A stretch of 64,000 bases of DNA from Clavelina lepadiformis (GCF_947623445.1 NC_135247.1:15626501-15690500); one strand, 5' to 3'; positions 34,601 through 47,562 are shown, numbered from the stretch's first letter. Translations and numbers: made by a program. Notes: generated from the letters alone by a model not told the origin.

Positions 34601-37600
34601 TGTGTCAGCTAGTAATCTGCTTGCGCTGTCCTGAAAATGTCAATCTGAAAGTAATGATGATTGATAATTCACCAAATTTGGAAACAAGATTTTACATTAT
34701 GACATGCAAATGCAGTTGGATTTTTGGAAATTTGCAGAAAAGACAACGATAGGTTTTATTTAACTATATCTCGAGCAAGTATCTCTTTTCCGAGACCACG
34801 ACTATGCTCATTTTTTTATTCAAGAGTGTCAGTATAGACGGTGTTTAATTTTTCATTAAAAAGTGTGTACGTCGCTATATTTAGACAAGCGCTGCCCAGC
34901 TCTAATTTCATAATTAGTACTTTCATGAATTCAACGAACTCGTTACGAATCCGAGTCTTTTTCGATATGTAACATACCTAATATGCATTCCTAAACATGG
35001 AACAATAGCTATCAAGGATTGTGGTTGAAAACTGGCATGTAAAATGTGTTATAATGTTCCATATTATCCCTTTAATATTTTAGTTGTTGATTTTTGCTTT
35101 TGTAAGCCTATGTCACATGTGACTTCATACGATCTTAGTAACTGTATGCAGCATATCTTTAAAGCTAGTAAAGAGTGAAGAATTCATAAGCATTCATATT
35201 CATTCAATTCATATAGCAATAATTAATGAACCATATGCAAAATTCACAATTCATTTATACTGTAAATTTATTTCAAATTACAAGCTGATGTATGCAAATT
35301 CTTGCTGATGTTTTTTGTTTCTTTTGTAAAAGCATTCAGTAGCTCTTCCTTTAAACATTTTGGCAGGGTATTTTATTTCAATCGCCCGGTAAATATTTTT
35401 ACAACTTATTAAATTTTACAACATAACTTTTTTATAACATTTTAAAACTCACCATATTTGATTTTTATATGTGTGGTTTTGTGAGCAATGTAAACACAAT
35501 AACGTTCGTTATTTCTTGACGAATTGGTATTGTATGTGTTATTGCCTGGTTTGGTATGTTCAAACAGTGAAATAATAGGTATGCAGTTATTTTTTCCCTT
35601 CCCGGAATACTTAGATAGGTTTTTTACTGTAACATTGTTAGAACATTAACAAGAAATATTGGTTTATATATTTGTGTATTGCATCGCCACACATTTCGTG
35701 AGTAGTTACTACTACTAGTATAGTACTACTCACTCACTGTATGATGAAGCTTATCTAGATGATAAGTAGTGTTATTATGTGTTGTTGCCATCAGCTCCTT
35801 TTTTCTTTTTTGGCTAATGTTGACTGGTAATAACTGCAACATCGACACGTTCCAGTTTTTTGCGTCAGGATTTTCAAAGTTTTTAAAACCACTCTGGAAA
35901 GGAAAAAGAAGCTTTCATAATGTTCAGTCGAAATAAAATGTGTGCCATAAAGAATATGCCAATGGACAATAGTTGGATTCTCTATGAAAATATAACATTA
36001 TTAATGGTACTGTTGCAACACTTCTTTCTGTGTCATAAAATTCTTTAAACAGACGTATTGCTAATAGTGTAGTAAAAATCTTCAAAGGATTAGCAGCAAA
36101 TACTTACATAGCAAATAACCATAAAAATACCTTTAAGCACTAAAAATATACCAAGCAAATGTGATTAGAAAAGGTATTTGCCCTGTTACAACTTAAATCC
36201 TTACTAACATTCTGTTTTTATGTGAGTTGTTTTTGCATGAAACATTTTTATGTATGTTTTTTTTTGGTTAGAGATGATTGTGCATTTATGAAAGCAAAAG
36301 GAGGATGTGGAAATGTCCGCATTGATCAACCTGATGCACGTGCACATATTGCTCCAGGAGTGGCTCAACCTGCCGGCGATCTTTTTAAAACTTCTTCACG
36401 AAACGTTGAGTATGTTTCTACAAATTTTTCCAATTAAAGCAATTAAACAACCTGTGTTTTATAGTAAATGTTAACCCGAGTTTCATGCGCTCTGTCGTCA
36501 GCTCAACTTCCTATCAAGCTGCGCTGCCTGTCCATGGTGCAAGTTTCGATCCTCCTTTTTCTCCGCAACATCAAGAAATTACTCCAACTCCTTTAAACAA
36601 GCCACTTGCGAATGTTATTTACCCCAATCACCTTCGTCTCCTTCGCAGTCTCAATCTTTGCCACGAGGTTGATCGCACAAAAACATTTCGCAATGGTTGG
36701 CCACAAATTCCACCACGGCCAGATGCTAGACTTATGGCTCGCGCTGGATTCTTTTTCCTTGGAAACCTTGACAGGGTCCAGTGCTTCTCATGTGGTGGGG
36801 TTTTAAGGAATTGGAGGGGTGATGATGACCCTCGATCTGAACACCTCACCCATTTTTCCAACTGCAAGATGGCAAAGGGACAGGAAACAAAAAATGTGCC
36901 AGATAATACTCCTCTACCACAGGTTAGATGCATGGAGTTTTTTTTTCAAGTTTATTTTTAATGATTAATTTAAAACATTTTTTGTTGATGTTAATCCAGT
37001 CAAAGGTATCAGTTTTTGTCATGTAACAGTGCAAAATAACGGGCTAAGAATTAATTTTGTTTTGTGTTACTGGGTTATATTGTTGAGTTCAACAGGGGCC
37101 GTTTCAAGTTCTTTTCAATATACCGTTCTTAATAACATTTCTAGGTGAAGGTTCCGAGCCATGTCAACTTTCCACTGAGTGAGGAGGAGAAAAGAAATCT
37201 GCAAATTATGTTTCCATGTTCAGATCCAGTAACTCCTCGGATGAAGATGTTGCATGTTCGTGTTCAGACTTTTAAAAACTGGGTGTACACGGTAGCAAGC
37301 GCTTATTCCATCGCAGAAGCAGGATTTTTTAGTTTAAGTAAGTTTTAAACATGGGCCCCATTCTTGATTTCTCGGTGGATAAGAAATTAAGCTTCCCTGT
37401 TGTCCAGGATCAATGCCACTAATGAGTGTAAAGTGGCCAGTTGCTTTTCTCAACCGCATTTTGCCTTTTTCGTTTGGCGCTATATGTACTCATGTTTTAA
37501 AATTTCTACAATGTGGGATTCAAGCCTGGCTCTAGCTATTTCCAGGCAAATGCCCAAACCACAGGCTTTTCTAGTCATACAGAATCTAGCCTGTTAAACT

Positions 37601-39806
37601 GTTTCCATGTTTGATTATTTGAGATCCACTGACTTATCGGCATTGATTTGTTGGAGTTGTCACCAAAGTTAAAACATCGTTCTATCGTTGTAGATGTAAA
37701 TGATAAGGTTAAGTGCCACTATTGCAACGGAGGTTTGCAAAATTGGCAGCGGAACGATGAACCATGGGAGGAGCATGCCAAATGGTATCCGACTTGCGAG
37801 TTTCTTTTACAACAGCGAGGGCCAGATTATGTTCATTCTATAGTGTCTAGATTTCCAAACATACACCGTCCTACTTTAAGAGCACCTGGCAGAGATGTGC
37901 CTCCTTCGCAATATTCGCAGAGGTGTGTTGGTTATGTATGAGATGTGCACGCCTTTATAAATATAAGGCGTGTGGTTGCATCCTGAAAAAGATTGCTTTA
38001 AACTGCCTATAATAAAAAAAATGGTTGTTATCACAGTAAAGCTACTGCTGCCATGTAGTTACGTTTATCTTCTCTTCAGCTATTCGAATGTACCCTCAAC
38101 TTCATGCGCCCCCCAAATTATTGACCCTCAAATACAGATAGAGAAGGAAAGGGAACTCTTAAAGGAAGCAATGGAATCGGATATAGCTCAGACTGTAATC
38201 GGTAAAATGTTCAGCAGTGTTTTTCAATTTGTAACATTCTAAAAAATTTGGGAAAATCGTAATGCCTGAAAGCTTACGTCTGCATGGTAATACAAGGAGT
38301 GAACTGTAATTTCAAGATATGGGGTATGACGAGAAGTTAATTGAAGAAATCATAAAGGATTACATAGAGGAGCACGGCAAGCCTTATGAATCAGCTGCAA
38401 CTTTAATGGATGCAACCCTTCAATATGAAGAAAAAATGGAAGAAGAAAAGAAGCAACGTGAAAGAAGAGAACTGGAGCAGATGAAACTTGCTGCACAAAC
38501 AAATATTAAGCAGGTATATTTAAACAGGCAATTTTGTATTCCTTCTATTGTAACTTACGGCGATTTAATGTTTAGTTTATGTCTTAAACTAAAGGAATTT
38601 TGAAAAAGGCTTAGTAAAAAATTCTTTGATGGCTCAGATTTGCAGGTTACTATGTGTTATTGATTCTTTTAAGTACAAATAATACTACCTGAAGCAATCC
38701 ATTTGTATGGCCAATGCTCATTTACTTACAAACAGCTAACTGCGTTTTTTCAGCCAATGGACGTTTCAACGACTGAAGGAAATTTTGAACAGAGTTTTCA
38801 GGAGCTGCCAGGACAGGTAAATGTGGTATTTTGAGTACAAATTTTGAGTGCGAACACTTAAAACTCCCTGACCTAACGTTTGCATAATTGGTATCAGTGC
38901 CATCTGGTCACAACAGCAGTATCATGTTTATTGTTTGTAGTTCTTGAAATAACGATCTAGTTTCCCTATACAACAGGCGCTTGTTGCAAACGCAGCTCAA
39001 CTCCATGATTCAACATTAAGTCGATTCCCTGAAGACAAAGAAATGGTTGATGAAGCAGAACTGGAGAGAAAACTTGAACAGCTTATAGACGAGCGAATTT
39101 GCAAGGTTTTGATTACTTACTGCTTTTGATTTTTTTCTTGTTGCGTAGCTTAGTTACTGCAATGTTAAGGTAGGTCCTGGTGTACCCTACAACGATCAAC
39201 ATTCCAATATATCATGTAACGTTTGCTTTTTGGCGAACCCAGTGTAGCACCTAAGTGGAAACAAGTGGCAATGTAGAAATCAACACAACGAGTGAAGAGT
39301 TGACTTACTTATTTTCATAAAGAAATAATAGCAATCAACGTGTTAGTTGCAACAAACAAATTCCTACTATTTTTTGATTCCCGTTATAGTAATTCGAATT
39401 TTAAATCATTTCATTTTCACTCTGATGATAGACTGTGCTCTTGAGTATTCTCCAAAACATGACTGTTGTTTGTAAATAAACACTGTATAATGATATATAT
39501 ATATGCTTCTGCACTCGTTTACTGGTTGCAACATTTTGTTAGAAACACCCTCATCACTACCCAAACCATCCCGTTTAAATTGTTTTTCTTTGTTGTCTGG
39601 AAAAGTTTATGCTTCATCTCAACAGACATGACCGATTTGATGAAAAATCTTTATCATATGTCCAGGTTTGCCTCGACAAAGAGGCTGACGTTGTCTTCAT
39701 TCCGTGCGGCCATATCTGCTGCTGCATAGAATGTACTCACGCTTTACGAACTTGTCCCATTTGTCGTGAGAAAATTGAAAAGGCTTTGCGGACGTATATG
39801 TCGTGA
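31688..39806 (+). CDS. XIAP: Inhibitor-of-apoptosis E3 ubiquitin ligase (BIR-BIR-BIR-UBA-RING)
   Basis: IAP proteins bind caspases through BIR zinc domains and ubiquitinate partners through a RING. Eleven exons (31688-32276, 33731-33923, 36272-36409, 36502-36922, 37145-37337, 37694-37922, 38080-38201, 38317-38513, 38754-38816, 38977-39105, 39666-39806) keep phase and give 804 residues. A 196-residue N-terminal region has no domain I can name. BIR1 (about 200-265) is degenerate; BIR2 (about 360-425) and BIR3 (about 475-560) have the full CxxC...H...C set with a Gly-Gly-x-x-x-x-Trp-like core. A UBA domain with an MGYD loop starts near 629, a charged helix follows, and the RING closes the protein ([19 protein letters not shown]...CPIC). 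There is no CARD, so XIAP is a better label than BIRC2/3. The exon 1 start codon is uncertain. Confidence 0.95.
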
Positions 39807-42030
39807 ATGTTTGCGAAGGAAAATCTCGGTGATTTATTTTTTTCGTGGACCCACTTCATCTCTCAGCTTTAATCTGACTGTATGTTTAACCGCCTTTACA
39901 GTTTTTCATATGAAAAATATTTTTCTAATTGTTACCACGCTATTGTACCAGTGGTCGTAATTTCGTTGTGTCTTTACTTTTTTAACTGGTTTAGTTGTAA
40001 AGTTGGTGTTGAATGAGGTTTACCAAGTGAGTACCGTAAATTGAAGTGCACCGTACATTTCATTTGGGCGCACTTCAGAGAGGGCTTTTAATTCCAAGGT
40101 TTCTAACCTATACCTGGCGTGTAAAGCCCCTCATGCACATCTTCCGCCACAAACGTTTTGCGTCATGGACAAAGCGACTGTTTACGACCACTACAGTACA
40201 TGAATATCATCCAAGTTATTTGCGTTGCCGTTCACATTCACATGCGCAGTGAAAAATTTCCTTGTGATAGTAAATGGATACATTCAACACTTTGCACTAT
40301 AAATGTGTAGGGTGGCCCATTGATATCGCTTTTTTTTGTGATATTTTTAAATTTTTGCTTCAATTTTTATTTCAATTTTCATTTTGATTTTGCTTTTCGT
40401 TTGAAACAAAAAAAAGATTGCAAAACTAGTTTTTTCTTTGCTAATAACCAATGACAACAAACAAACGGCCGCTTTTGACGTAAACGACGTTTACTGATTT
40501 TAGCCCCATGGTCGGGGCTCTCCTGCGTAGTCTGATCGACAAAGGCAAGACAACTTTTGTACATTTATCCAAACCCTGTTAATTGTCGCCCGCTTGCCAG
40601 ATGCATTGGTTAAGTAATTCCCGCGGGCACACGTATCATAATAAACATGATAACAACTAACCTTATGGCAAAATACGACTTTTTGCATCTGGTTTCGTTT
40701 TGTTTGTTAATTATTCTTTAAGGACGCGGAAATTCAGCACAGTCGCAAATTTCTATGGCTCACGGTGCTGTCGCCCAAGTCAGGTACTACACGTGCCCAT
40801 GTCACAGTGATGAAAGCTTTACGTTACCGTTCGGCGTTGTGATTTTATTGCGTTATGTTCGTTTTTATTTTCTTGAAAAGTCTTTTCCGAAATTACCATT
40901 CAAGGTTAGAAGCCAACACGAGACGCTGACAGTTGTACATAATTTGACCGCGTTTCCGCCAAAGAATTGTGTAAGACTCCGACTGTATTCTTCTGCTTAT
41001 TACTCCTACTGTCATATCAATTCTATCATTTCAGAACAAGGGGTAAAGGGGCCTTACACGCCGGGAGCGTATACGGTACTTCGTTATTAGCGGCGTGGTA
41101 TTTTTTAATCAACCGTATACCTGAAGGACAAGTTCTAAAAGTACTGTAGTTCAGGTTTTCGGTTGATTCAAAACTCTATTTCGCTGCGTAACGAATCGAT
41201 CATGTTGGTTTAAATGGACTATTCCAATTTCTTATGATGAATGTGTTTGTATTGCAATTGGTGAGTTCAGCAGGTTAACGAACATGTTTTTGATTAAGTT
41301 TGGCTTAATTGCGTTGTGTATAAAGTTATGATTATTTAGTAGGGAACTTACTGTCTCGTTTAAAGATATTTTTGCTTGTAGTTTTGTTGTGCTTTTTAGT
41401 TTTTTGTGTTTAATTTGTTAATGACTTTTAATTTGTATTTCAAGTTATTAAACAATTTACAGCCACTTGATGTCGTTGGTAACAAAATGCAAATTCAGTA
41501 CTGTAAAGAATTCTTTGGTGTTGAATTAAGCTGTGACCACCACGCATCCCATTGTAAGCGATTACTACTTGATCAATACATGTAGCTACTTTGGTAACTA
41601 TCTACCAGATAACAATCCTGTGATTGATAATTATTTACGAAAGGAATGCAACTTACAATTATTACCGACTTTATTTTAAAGAGTAATATATTTATTATTA
41701 ATCCAGGATGCATTCTTTGCATGTTGCGCTCGGGAGGTGGTAAGAAATTCTTTTGATTAGGTACATTGGCTTCTTTGTTTAAACCCTTCAGTTCTACAGG
41801 TCACTCCTTCGGCAAACCGGAGAGGATGATATAATCAATTTGCTTTAAAATAAATAAACTTGGACTGTTTTCTTCCTTTTCACATTTTCCCGTGGTTTTC
41901 CTACACTCGTTGTGATACTTATGACTCCGCATTACTGTCACCTGCAACGAGCCAAAGAACTCCTAAAAAATAAACCCATCTGCAGAAAGATAATTTGAAA
42001 TTATACAACAGAACTTAACTGGAATGCCGA
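39807..42030. other. Intergenic region downstream of the IAP gene
   Basis: Presumed 3' UTR and spacer. The open frame at 40755-41090 has no recognisable domain or splice context. Nothing else noted. Confidence 0.4.
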
Positions 42031-42850
42031 CTTTCACCAAAGAAGCCTGGGTGAAACCTTTTCCTGAAAACCAATTTTGTCCTTGCCAGAGTTTGACCCT
42101 GTGGTGCTGGTAAAACAAGCCGTACTACTCAGAACTCGTCAAGTTGTCAACCTAGCCAGTACATCGTAGACAGTTTCGAGAAGGTATGTGTGGTCTTAAT
42201 TGACATCACCACTGTCTATGACATTGTGTTGCATCAAGACCTAGTGCTCAAGCTTCTACACTTGATAACAGACAAACATCCTGGCACACTGGACCTTCAT
42301 TTTAAAGACCAATGACAGACAGTGTAGACGTCTGAGAAACGGAGCGTCATTGGGGTCATGCCTTTCGACCCTGCTTTTCAATATATACAGTGTATCAGTG
42401 ACATTTCCAAAACCAAGTCACGCCACATTGGCGGGCTACCCTGACGACCTGGCACTCCACTCAAATAAAAGCTGACATGTGGTAGAGGAAAACTCACTAC
42501 TAATATGACCCTAATTGCGGATTACGGTACCTGAAATTATGAGGGTTGAAACTGAGCATGGCCGAGACCTCCTCCACAATCTATCATCTACACAACAAAG
42601 AATCCAGGTGTCAACTGTCCGACTTTCTCATCGGGACACCACTCGTATAGAACCTGTTTCCTACGTACTTTCCTAGTTTCCAAGTGAGGGTTGGCCGACA
42701 GTTTACATACAAGACCCACATAGAAGCTTTTCATGTCAAACTATCAGCACGAAACAACTTGCTGAGATGTTTGGTTGGATCGTTGTGGGGTGGTAGCGCG
42801 TCGACACTTCGCACAGGTGCCCTTGTACTTACGTGGTATTTTTGTCTTTG
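42030..42850 (+). pseudogene. Decayed non-LTR retrotransposon reverse transcriptase
   Basis: Three-frame reading shows broken pieces of a LINE-type (jockey-like) reverse transcriptase in order: a HIVDSFEK piece leading into VLIDITTVYDIV near 42190-42235, a GVMPFDPAFQYI piece near 42354 that corresponds to the family's PQGSVLAP block, a Y-x-D-D-like piece near 42440, and a C-terminal YKTHIEAFHVKLSARNN segment near 42708. Stops and frameshifts separate all of them, so no product is possible. No target-site duplication or poly-A end was located. Confidence 0.7.
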
Positions 42851-44225
42851 CACACAATCTACAAAAGTAACTATACACTGTACAGTAATCAAAGAACCTC
42901 GTAATGGAAAACATTTATTAAATAAAAAAACAATTCCATTTATAAAAGATGAATTTTTTTCACGATCCCAAAATTAAGTTATATTTAACGTCCCCAAACA
43001 TGGTCGCGCCTCGTGACCCATACTGTAAGTAGCCCTGAACTAGAGTGGCAAAGAGATTTCCACTCAACCTTGTTTTACATTATTTGTCACATCAAATACA
43101 GTAGTAAAAGTAATTGCCACAGGTAGGGAAATTGGAGCAAAGTGAAACATCACTTTAACTTTCATAAAAACTGCTATACGCTCCAATAATTTTGGTGTTT
43201 AGTCATTCATGACGACTAGGCTTGTTGTAAAGTGTAAACGATGTTTGGCTGAAAATTGCCAGTTGGTTCTCGTGATGGAGGCTTAAATGCGAGTGGAAAA
43301 AGCGTTGCTTCCAAAATATACAGGTTCGCTTACACGAGTTGTTAGTTGATACTAGTTTTAAAGCTTATGATGATGTCATACACTATAGTCGATCTCTGTG
43401 ACAAACAGTGTAGTGCCAAATTTGTTCTGGGCACTGTGACGTAAAAATGTCGCATGACGCAAGTTTTCGATCAAAAACCTTTGTATTCCGTTTGGTCCAC
43501 TCCTTGCACATCAAGGAAAATTTATAGATGAATTTATAAAATTTATAGATTTATTGTTCAGGTTGGCTAAAGGTAATAGTCCCATTCCAAGTTATGGCCA
43601 CCTTTTTTTTGGGTAGCAAGATTTTTTCTATCGCCTCTAGGCCTAGGCCTACTTAACAATGAAAGTTGTCGACCCGCTTTGATTATTTTTCTAATTACAA
43701 GCGTTCTTTGCATCAAATTGTAAAGATTTCGCTCAGTTGAGTAGGCTAGAGTAGCATATGAATCCCTTTATAGTTTATACGACAAATAAAAATATTAAAA
43801 ATATATTGGTTACTTATTATTTTACGGTGGTTTGAAATCTATGCACTGGAGTTGCTGGGTATGACGTCTAGATGTGATCATGATCATGCTAATTTTCGCT
43901 TTTTAGGGTTTAGTTAAAGTTAGATTTAGATTGGAATTGGAAGACACTGTTGCCATTGTCTTCCAAGTTGTGTCATTATAATTATATTTCTGATATTTAC
44001 CACGCTATTACATAACGTCATACTTGCCATAAGTTCAATCTAAGTTCAATGTATAATTGCAAACTTATCAAAGAGTAGTTGATTGACAATCAGTTCCGTT
44101 AACATCCTATCTACATTGCACTTTTGAACTCATTGCGCTATGATAGGCCTGACTCCATACTTGTCATCATATTTTGTAAACATGTTATTTACATTGCATT
44201 ATGAGTTTGCAGAATTCGAAATAAC
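42851..44225. other. Intergenic region, nothing recognised
   Basis: AT-rich spacer with no supported coding sequence. A GTGGTTTGAAA...GCACTGGA motif at 43826 also occurs at 31315, hinting at another short repeat family. Confidence 0.35.
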
Positions 44226-44233
44226 CCCTATGT

Positions 44234-44539
44234 CAGAGCTACTCAACTATTCTTAGCAAAGGTCCAGTTTCAAAAGTTCAAAATTTGCTTAGGTCCGTTA
44301 TAACTCTCATGAAATAACTTACAGTCATACAAATGTATTAAAATACGGTATATAATATAATAATTCTCTGGATGGGTATTAATTTACCACTTACATACTC
44401 GCTGATTAATTGAATAAGCAGGAATAACAAAACTAATGATGAACGATTTCATTTGCTTAAATATTGAAACAGATAAGGTCCCGATTCAACACTGAAAAGG
44501 TCCGCATTCGGACCGTGGTCCGCCAGTTGAGTAGCCCTG
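44234..44539. mobile_element. Non-autonomous hAT element with perfect 8-bp TSD
   Basis: A 306-bp element with ends CAGAGCTACTCAACT and AGTTGAGTAGCCCTG (one mismatch), flanked by CCCTATGT at 44226-44233 and 44540-44547. No coding capacity. Confidence 0.93.
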
Positions 44540-44547
44540 CCCTATGT

Positions 44548-45522
44548 GATGACAACTTAATCAGTAAAAATGTTTAACTGCACGATTGACCTCGTATTAA
44601 CAACATTGTTAACATAAAAATAGACAATATTGATTGACATTTGTTTCCTTTTATTGAAAATTTCCAAATTGTAATTATCACCTGACCGTAAAACTTCGAG
44701 TTTAAAAGTCCAAATCATTTCCTGTCATAGATAAATGCATTGCGCCTCAAGTTGGAATTCTGTTTCTTTATTATCTGCTTCAGTGTATAAATGTGTCGCT
44801 GCATGCTATGTTTTTATGCATTCAGAATTAGTATTAGTATTAGATTGGTTCTAGTTTTGTCTTAAAATTAGTTCTTCAATGTACAGTTAGAGATTTTAAA
44901 ATTCAATGAATGAGAAGATATAGATCGTAATAACTCTGTGAACAATTCTTTTAAATCAAAATGAAATGTAGAGTGATACGCTTGATTGCTAATTAATTCT
45001 TAACATCTTTTTAAATAATAATAATATTGTTGCAAATTTTAGTGTTTATTTGAAGTAATAATGAAAAATATTAAACCCAATATTAATCAGACTCTCAGTG
45101 TTTAGAATTCATACAAACCATTCAACTGAAGTTTAGGAATTTCTAGACAGAATTCGCAACCTTCTAATCGCTCTTAAGAGTCAGATTGCAATATATTAAT
45201 TTTCCATAATTTGGTAGTTACTTTATAAAAATAGTAACCCCCAGAATATAGATTTGGGTTGGATTTAAGTTACTTTTTCATAACATTTAAGTTAGGTTAG
45301 CAAGAAAAGTTCTGTCAAAAATAGCTTAGAACATATGGGTTTTCCAGTGAATTAGTAACAGGCATAATACTATGGTTGCCACACGAAGGGGTGCCTAGAT
45401 CATCAGTGTATTGCTTTTTTGAAATAGACAACTCGGCTACGAAAAAGGCAAAGGATTTAATGTTCTTTTCAATTTATCATGATAGGTACTGCCATAGATA
45501 TAGAATCATATGTTAAATAATA
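44548..45522. other. Intergenic region upstream of COPS9
   Basis: AT-rich DNA that should contain the COPS9 promoter. I see no recognised element and no clear TATA box near the start codon. Confidence 0.35.
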
Positions 45523-46749
45523 ATGAAGCCTGTTGCTGATGAAATGTTTCCTGATGGAACATTTGATGGAGATGAAGCTTCAGTTGGATCTTCTGTACAA
45601 ATGATGGATACTGGTGTGGGCGACAAGGCTGTTCATTCAGAGTTTTACAACAGTTGAGTTTGTATTTTACAAGTTTTGTATTGATTTGAGAGGTAGTTCC
45701 TGCTCTGCTCAGTTAGAAAGTTGATTAATCGTTATTATATTTTAAATATAATCATTATATCCCTGCAAAATCCACAGTTTTCAGAATTTCTAGCAGAGAA
45801 CCAGCAGGCAGGCGAAATGTTTATAGAATCAAAAAGATAACCAAGTTTGAAGTGAATTCTTAATGTCTATTGTCAGAATACTATAAATGAAAGCCTTCAA
45901 AGAACACACCACGTCATGCTTAATTTACATAAGCCAAAACTGGCTCTGTTTAGTCAGATAGGCATCATCATAATTGACTCTTGTTATTAAACATATTTTC
46001 TGATTCCATCTGGTATATATATGTATGTAACTTTACATATCACCCAGGAAATGCTAATTTACGTATAAGTCTCAACCTATAGCGTTCAATTGTAAATGAT
46101 GACTTAAGCACAGCTAAAAATATTGCGGTATGCCTGCAAATTAAATTATACGAAAGAGCTCTAGCGAAATATTCTTCTATAATGCTTGAAAAATTCGATC
46201 TCGAATGAATGGATTTTTTTCCTGTAGGAGATTTTTAAAAACATCACTTTATGTCAGAGTTGCTGAATTTGCTAAATCAAACTCAACCTTGTTTTACGAG
46301 TCAAACAAATTGTTAAAGTTATGATTAAGTTAGTTACGATTAAGTTATAGTTATGAAACTTTGTAGGCAAAATTGCTTGTGGGCCATGAGCAGGTTACAA
46401 TACATGTAACCACAAAGCAGTTATGTGGCTTGTCAAATATCAAGTAAGGAGACACACTCCGACAAATTAAGTAATAAATGGGGCAGCATGAAGTGACAGA
46501 AATAATTTTCTAAAGCTCACACAGTACTGGCAACCTATGGTAGGCTACTTGTAAAATAGAAATAGCTAAATTTTCAGGTGGGACATACAGCTTTTAACAT
46601 TAATTTGCCTGCTGTTTGGATTCCATAGCTCAACATATGCAGTCTTGTTTTGTGTTTTTGAATGTGATATGTTGTAGGTGAACACAAAGTTTTATGGCAT
46701 ATTTTTTTCAGATTTCGATGACCTCTTTGATGATGATAACCTGGACTGA
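45523..46749 (+). CDS. COPS9: COP9 signalosome subunit 9 (CSNAP/MYEOV2)
   Basis: The smallest subunit of the COP9 signalosome, the complex that removes NEDD8 from cullins. Exons 45523-45652 and 46712-46749 join in phase 1 (ACA|GTTGAG and TTTTTTTCAG|ATTTC) to give 55 residues. The N-terminus (MKPVADEMFPDG), the KAVHSEFYN block and the acidic end (FDDLFDDDNLD) match the family as I recall it, along its whole 57-residue human length. The second exon also carries the first codons of RNase H1 in another frame, and the COPS9 stop lies about 1 bp to 13 bp from candidate RNase H1 starts, so the COPS9 transcript has no poly-A signal of its own before the next gene. Confidence 0.92.
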
Positions 46750-47380
46750 AAGATTGATCACCATGAACTGTTATAAACTTTTCAAAACATCCTATAGACT
46801 TAAAGAAATAAAAAGACAATTAAGCTTTGTGTCTGCAAGCATACCAGTTTCAACAAAGTTGATTGAAGAACAACTACAAAATATTGGGATCACAAAAATT
46901 GATTTTATTAGTGATAATAAGAATAGGATAGTTGTTTATACTGATGGTTGCTGCCTAAACAACAACCAGCGTGACCACAGTCGACGGTCATCTGCAATTG
47001 GCGTTTACTGGGGGACGCCGCAACATCCACTTAACCTGGGATGGAAATTGTTAGATGAAAAGCAAAGTTCTACTCGTGCTGAAATCATTGCTGTACATAC
47101 GTGCACCAAAATTGCAAGGCACTTTAATCTTAAAGAGCTTCTGGTCTATACAGATTCAACATATGTTGTTAATGCTTGCAATGCTTGGTTAATGAGATGG
47201 GTAATGACAAAATGGAGAAAGCCAGATGGACTTATTGTAAAAAACATTGATTTGTGGAAACCTTTTCTACGTGACTTCTTATCTATGGATGTAATTATTC
47301 AAAAGTGTGAATCAAAAAATGACAATCTTCGCAGTGCCCACAATCTTGCTAACATTGCAGCTAAACATCCTATTGTATGA
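46718..47380 (+). CDS. RNASEH1: Ribonuclease H1-type protein with altered fourth metal ligand
   Basis: RNase H1 cuts the RNA strand of RNA-DNA hybrids. The single-exon frame from the ATG at 46718 encodes 220 residues; an ATG at 46763 would give 205. The fold signatures are in order: VVYTDG with Asp76, RAEIIA with Glu122 and VYTDSTYVV with Asp146 (numbers from the first ATG). The fourth metal ligand, normally the Asp of the EADxLA motif, appears as His208 (SAHNLAN), and the usual GHSG loop is KCESKND. No N-terminal hybrid-binding domain is visible; residues 1-65 are only mildly basic. The gene overlaps the end of COPS9 in a different frame and is followed by AATAAA near 47507. Confidence 0.85.
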   Translation: MTSLMMITWTERLITMNCYKLFKTSYRLKEIKRQLSFVSASIPVSTKLIEEQLQNIGITKIDFISDNKNRIVVYTDGCCLNNNQRDHSRRSSAIGVYWGTPQHPLNLGWKLLDEKQSSTRAEIIAVHTCTKIARHFNLKELLVYTDSTYVVNACNAWLMRWVMTKWRKPDGLIVKNIDLWKPFLRDFLSMDVIIQKCESKNDNLRSAHNLANIAAKHPIV

Positions 47381-47562
47381 GTGTTATGTGAAATTGTGAA
47401 TGTGCTACTTATCCTAATCTCACTGTAAAAAAAGAGTTTGTCATACAAAAAAAATGTATTCAAAAAATAATTGAAAATGGCAGTTGAAACATATCAGTAT
47501 AAAGCTAATAAAGTGAATGGCAAAAAGGTATTTCTGCTTGATAGAAAAACGGTCTGAATAAA

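Noticed and set aside
36628-36933. 101-codon minus-strand frame
   Set aside because: It is antisense to the IAP exon that encodes BIR2 and has no independent support.
40755-41090. 111-codon plus-strand frame downstream of the IAP gene
   Set aside because: Composition resembles random translation of the spacer and no family feature is visible.
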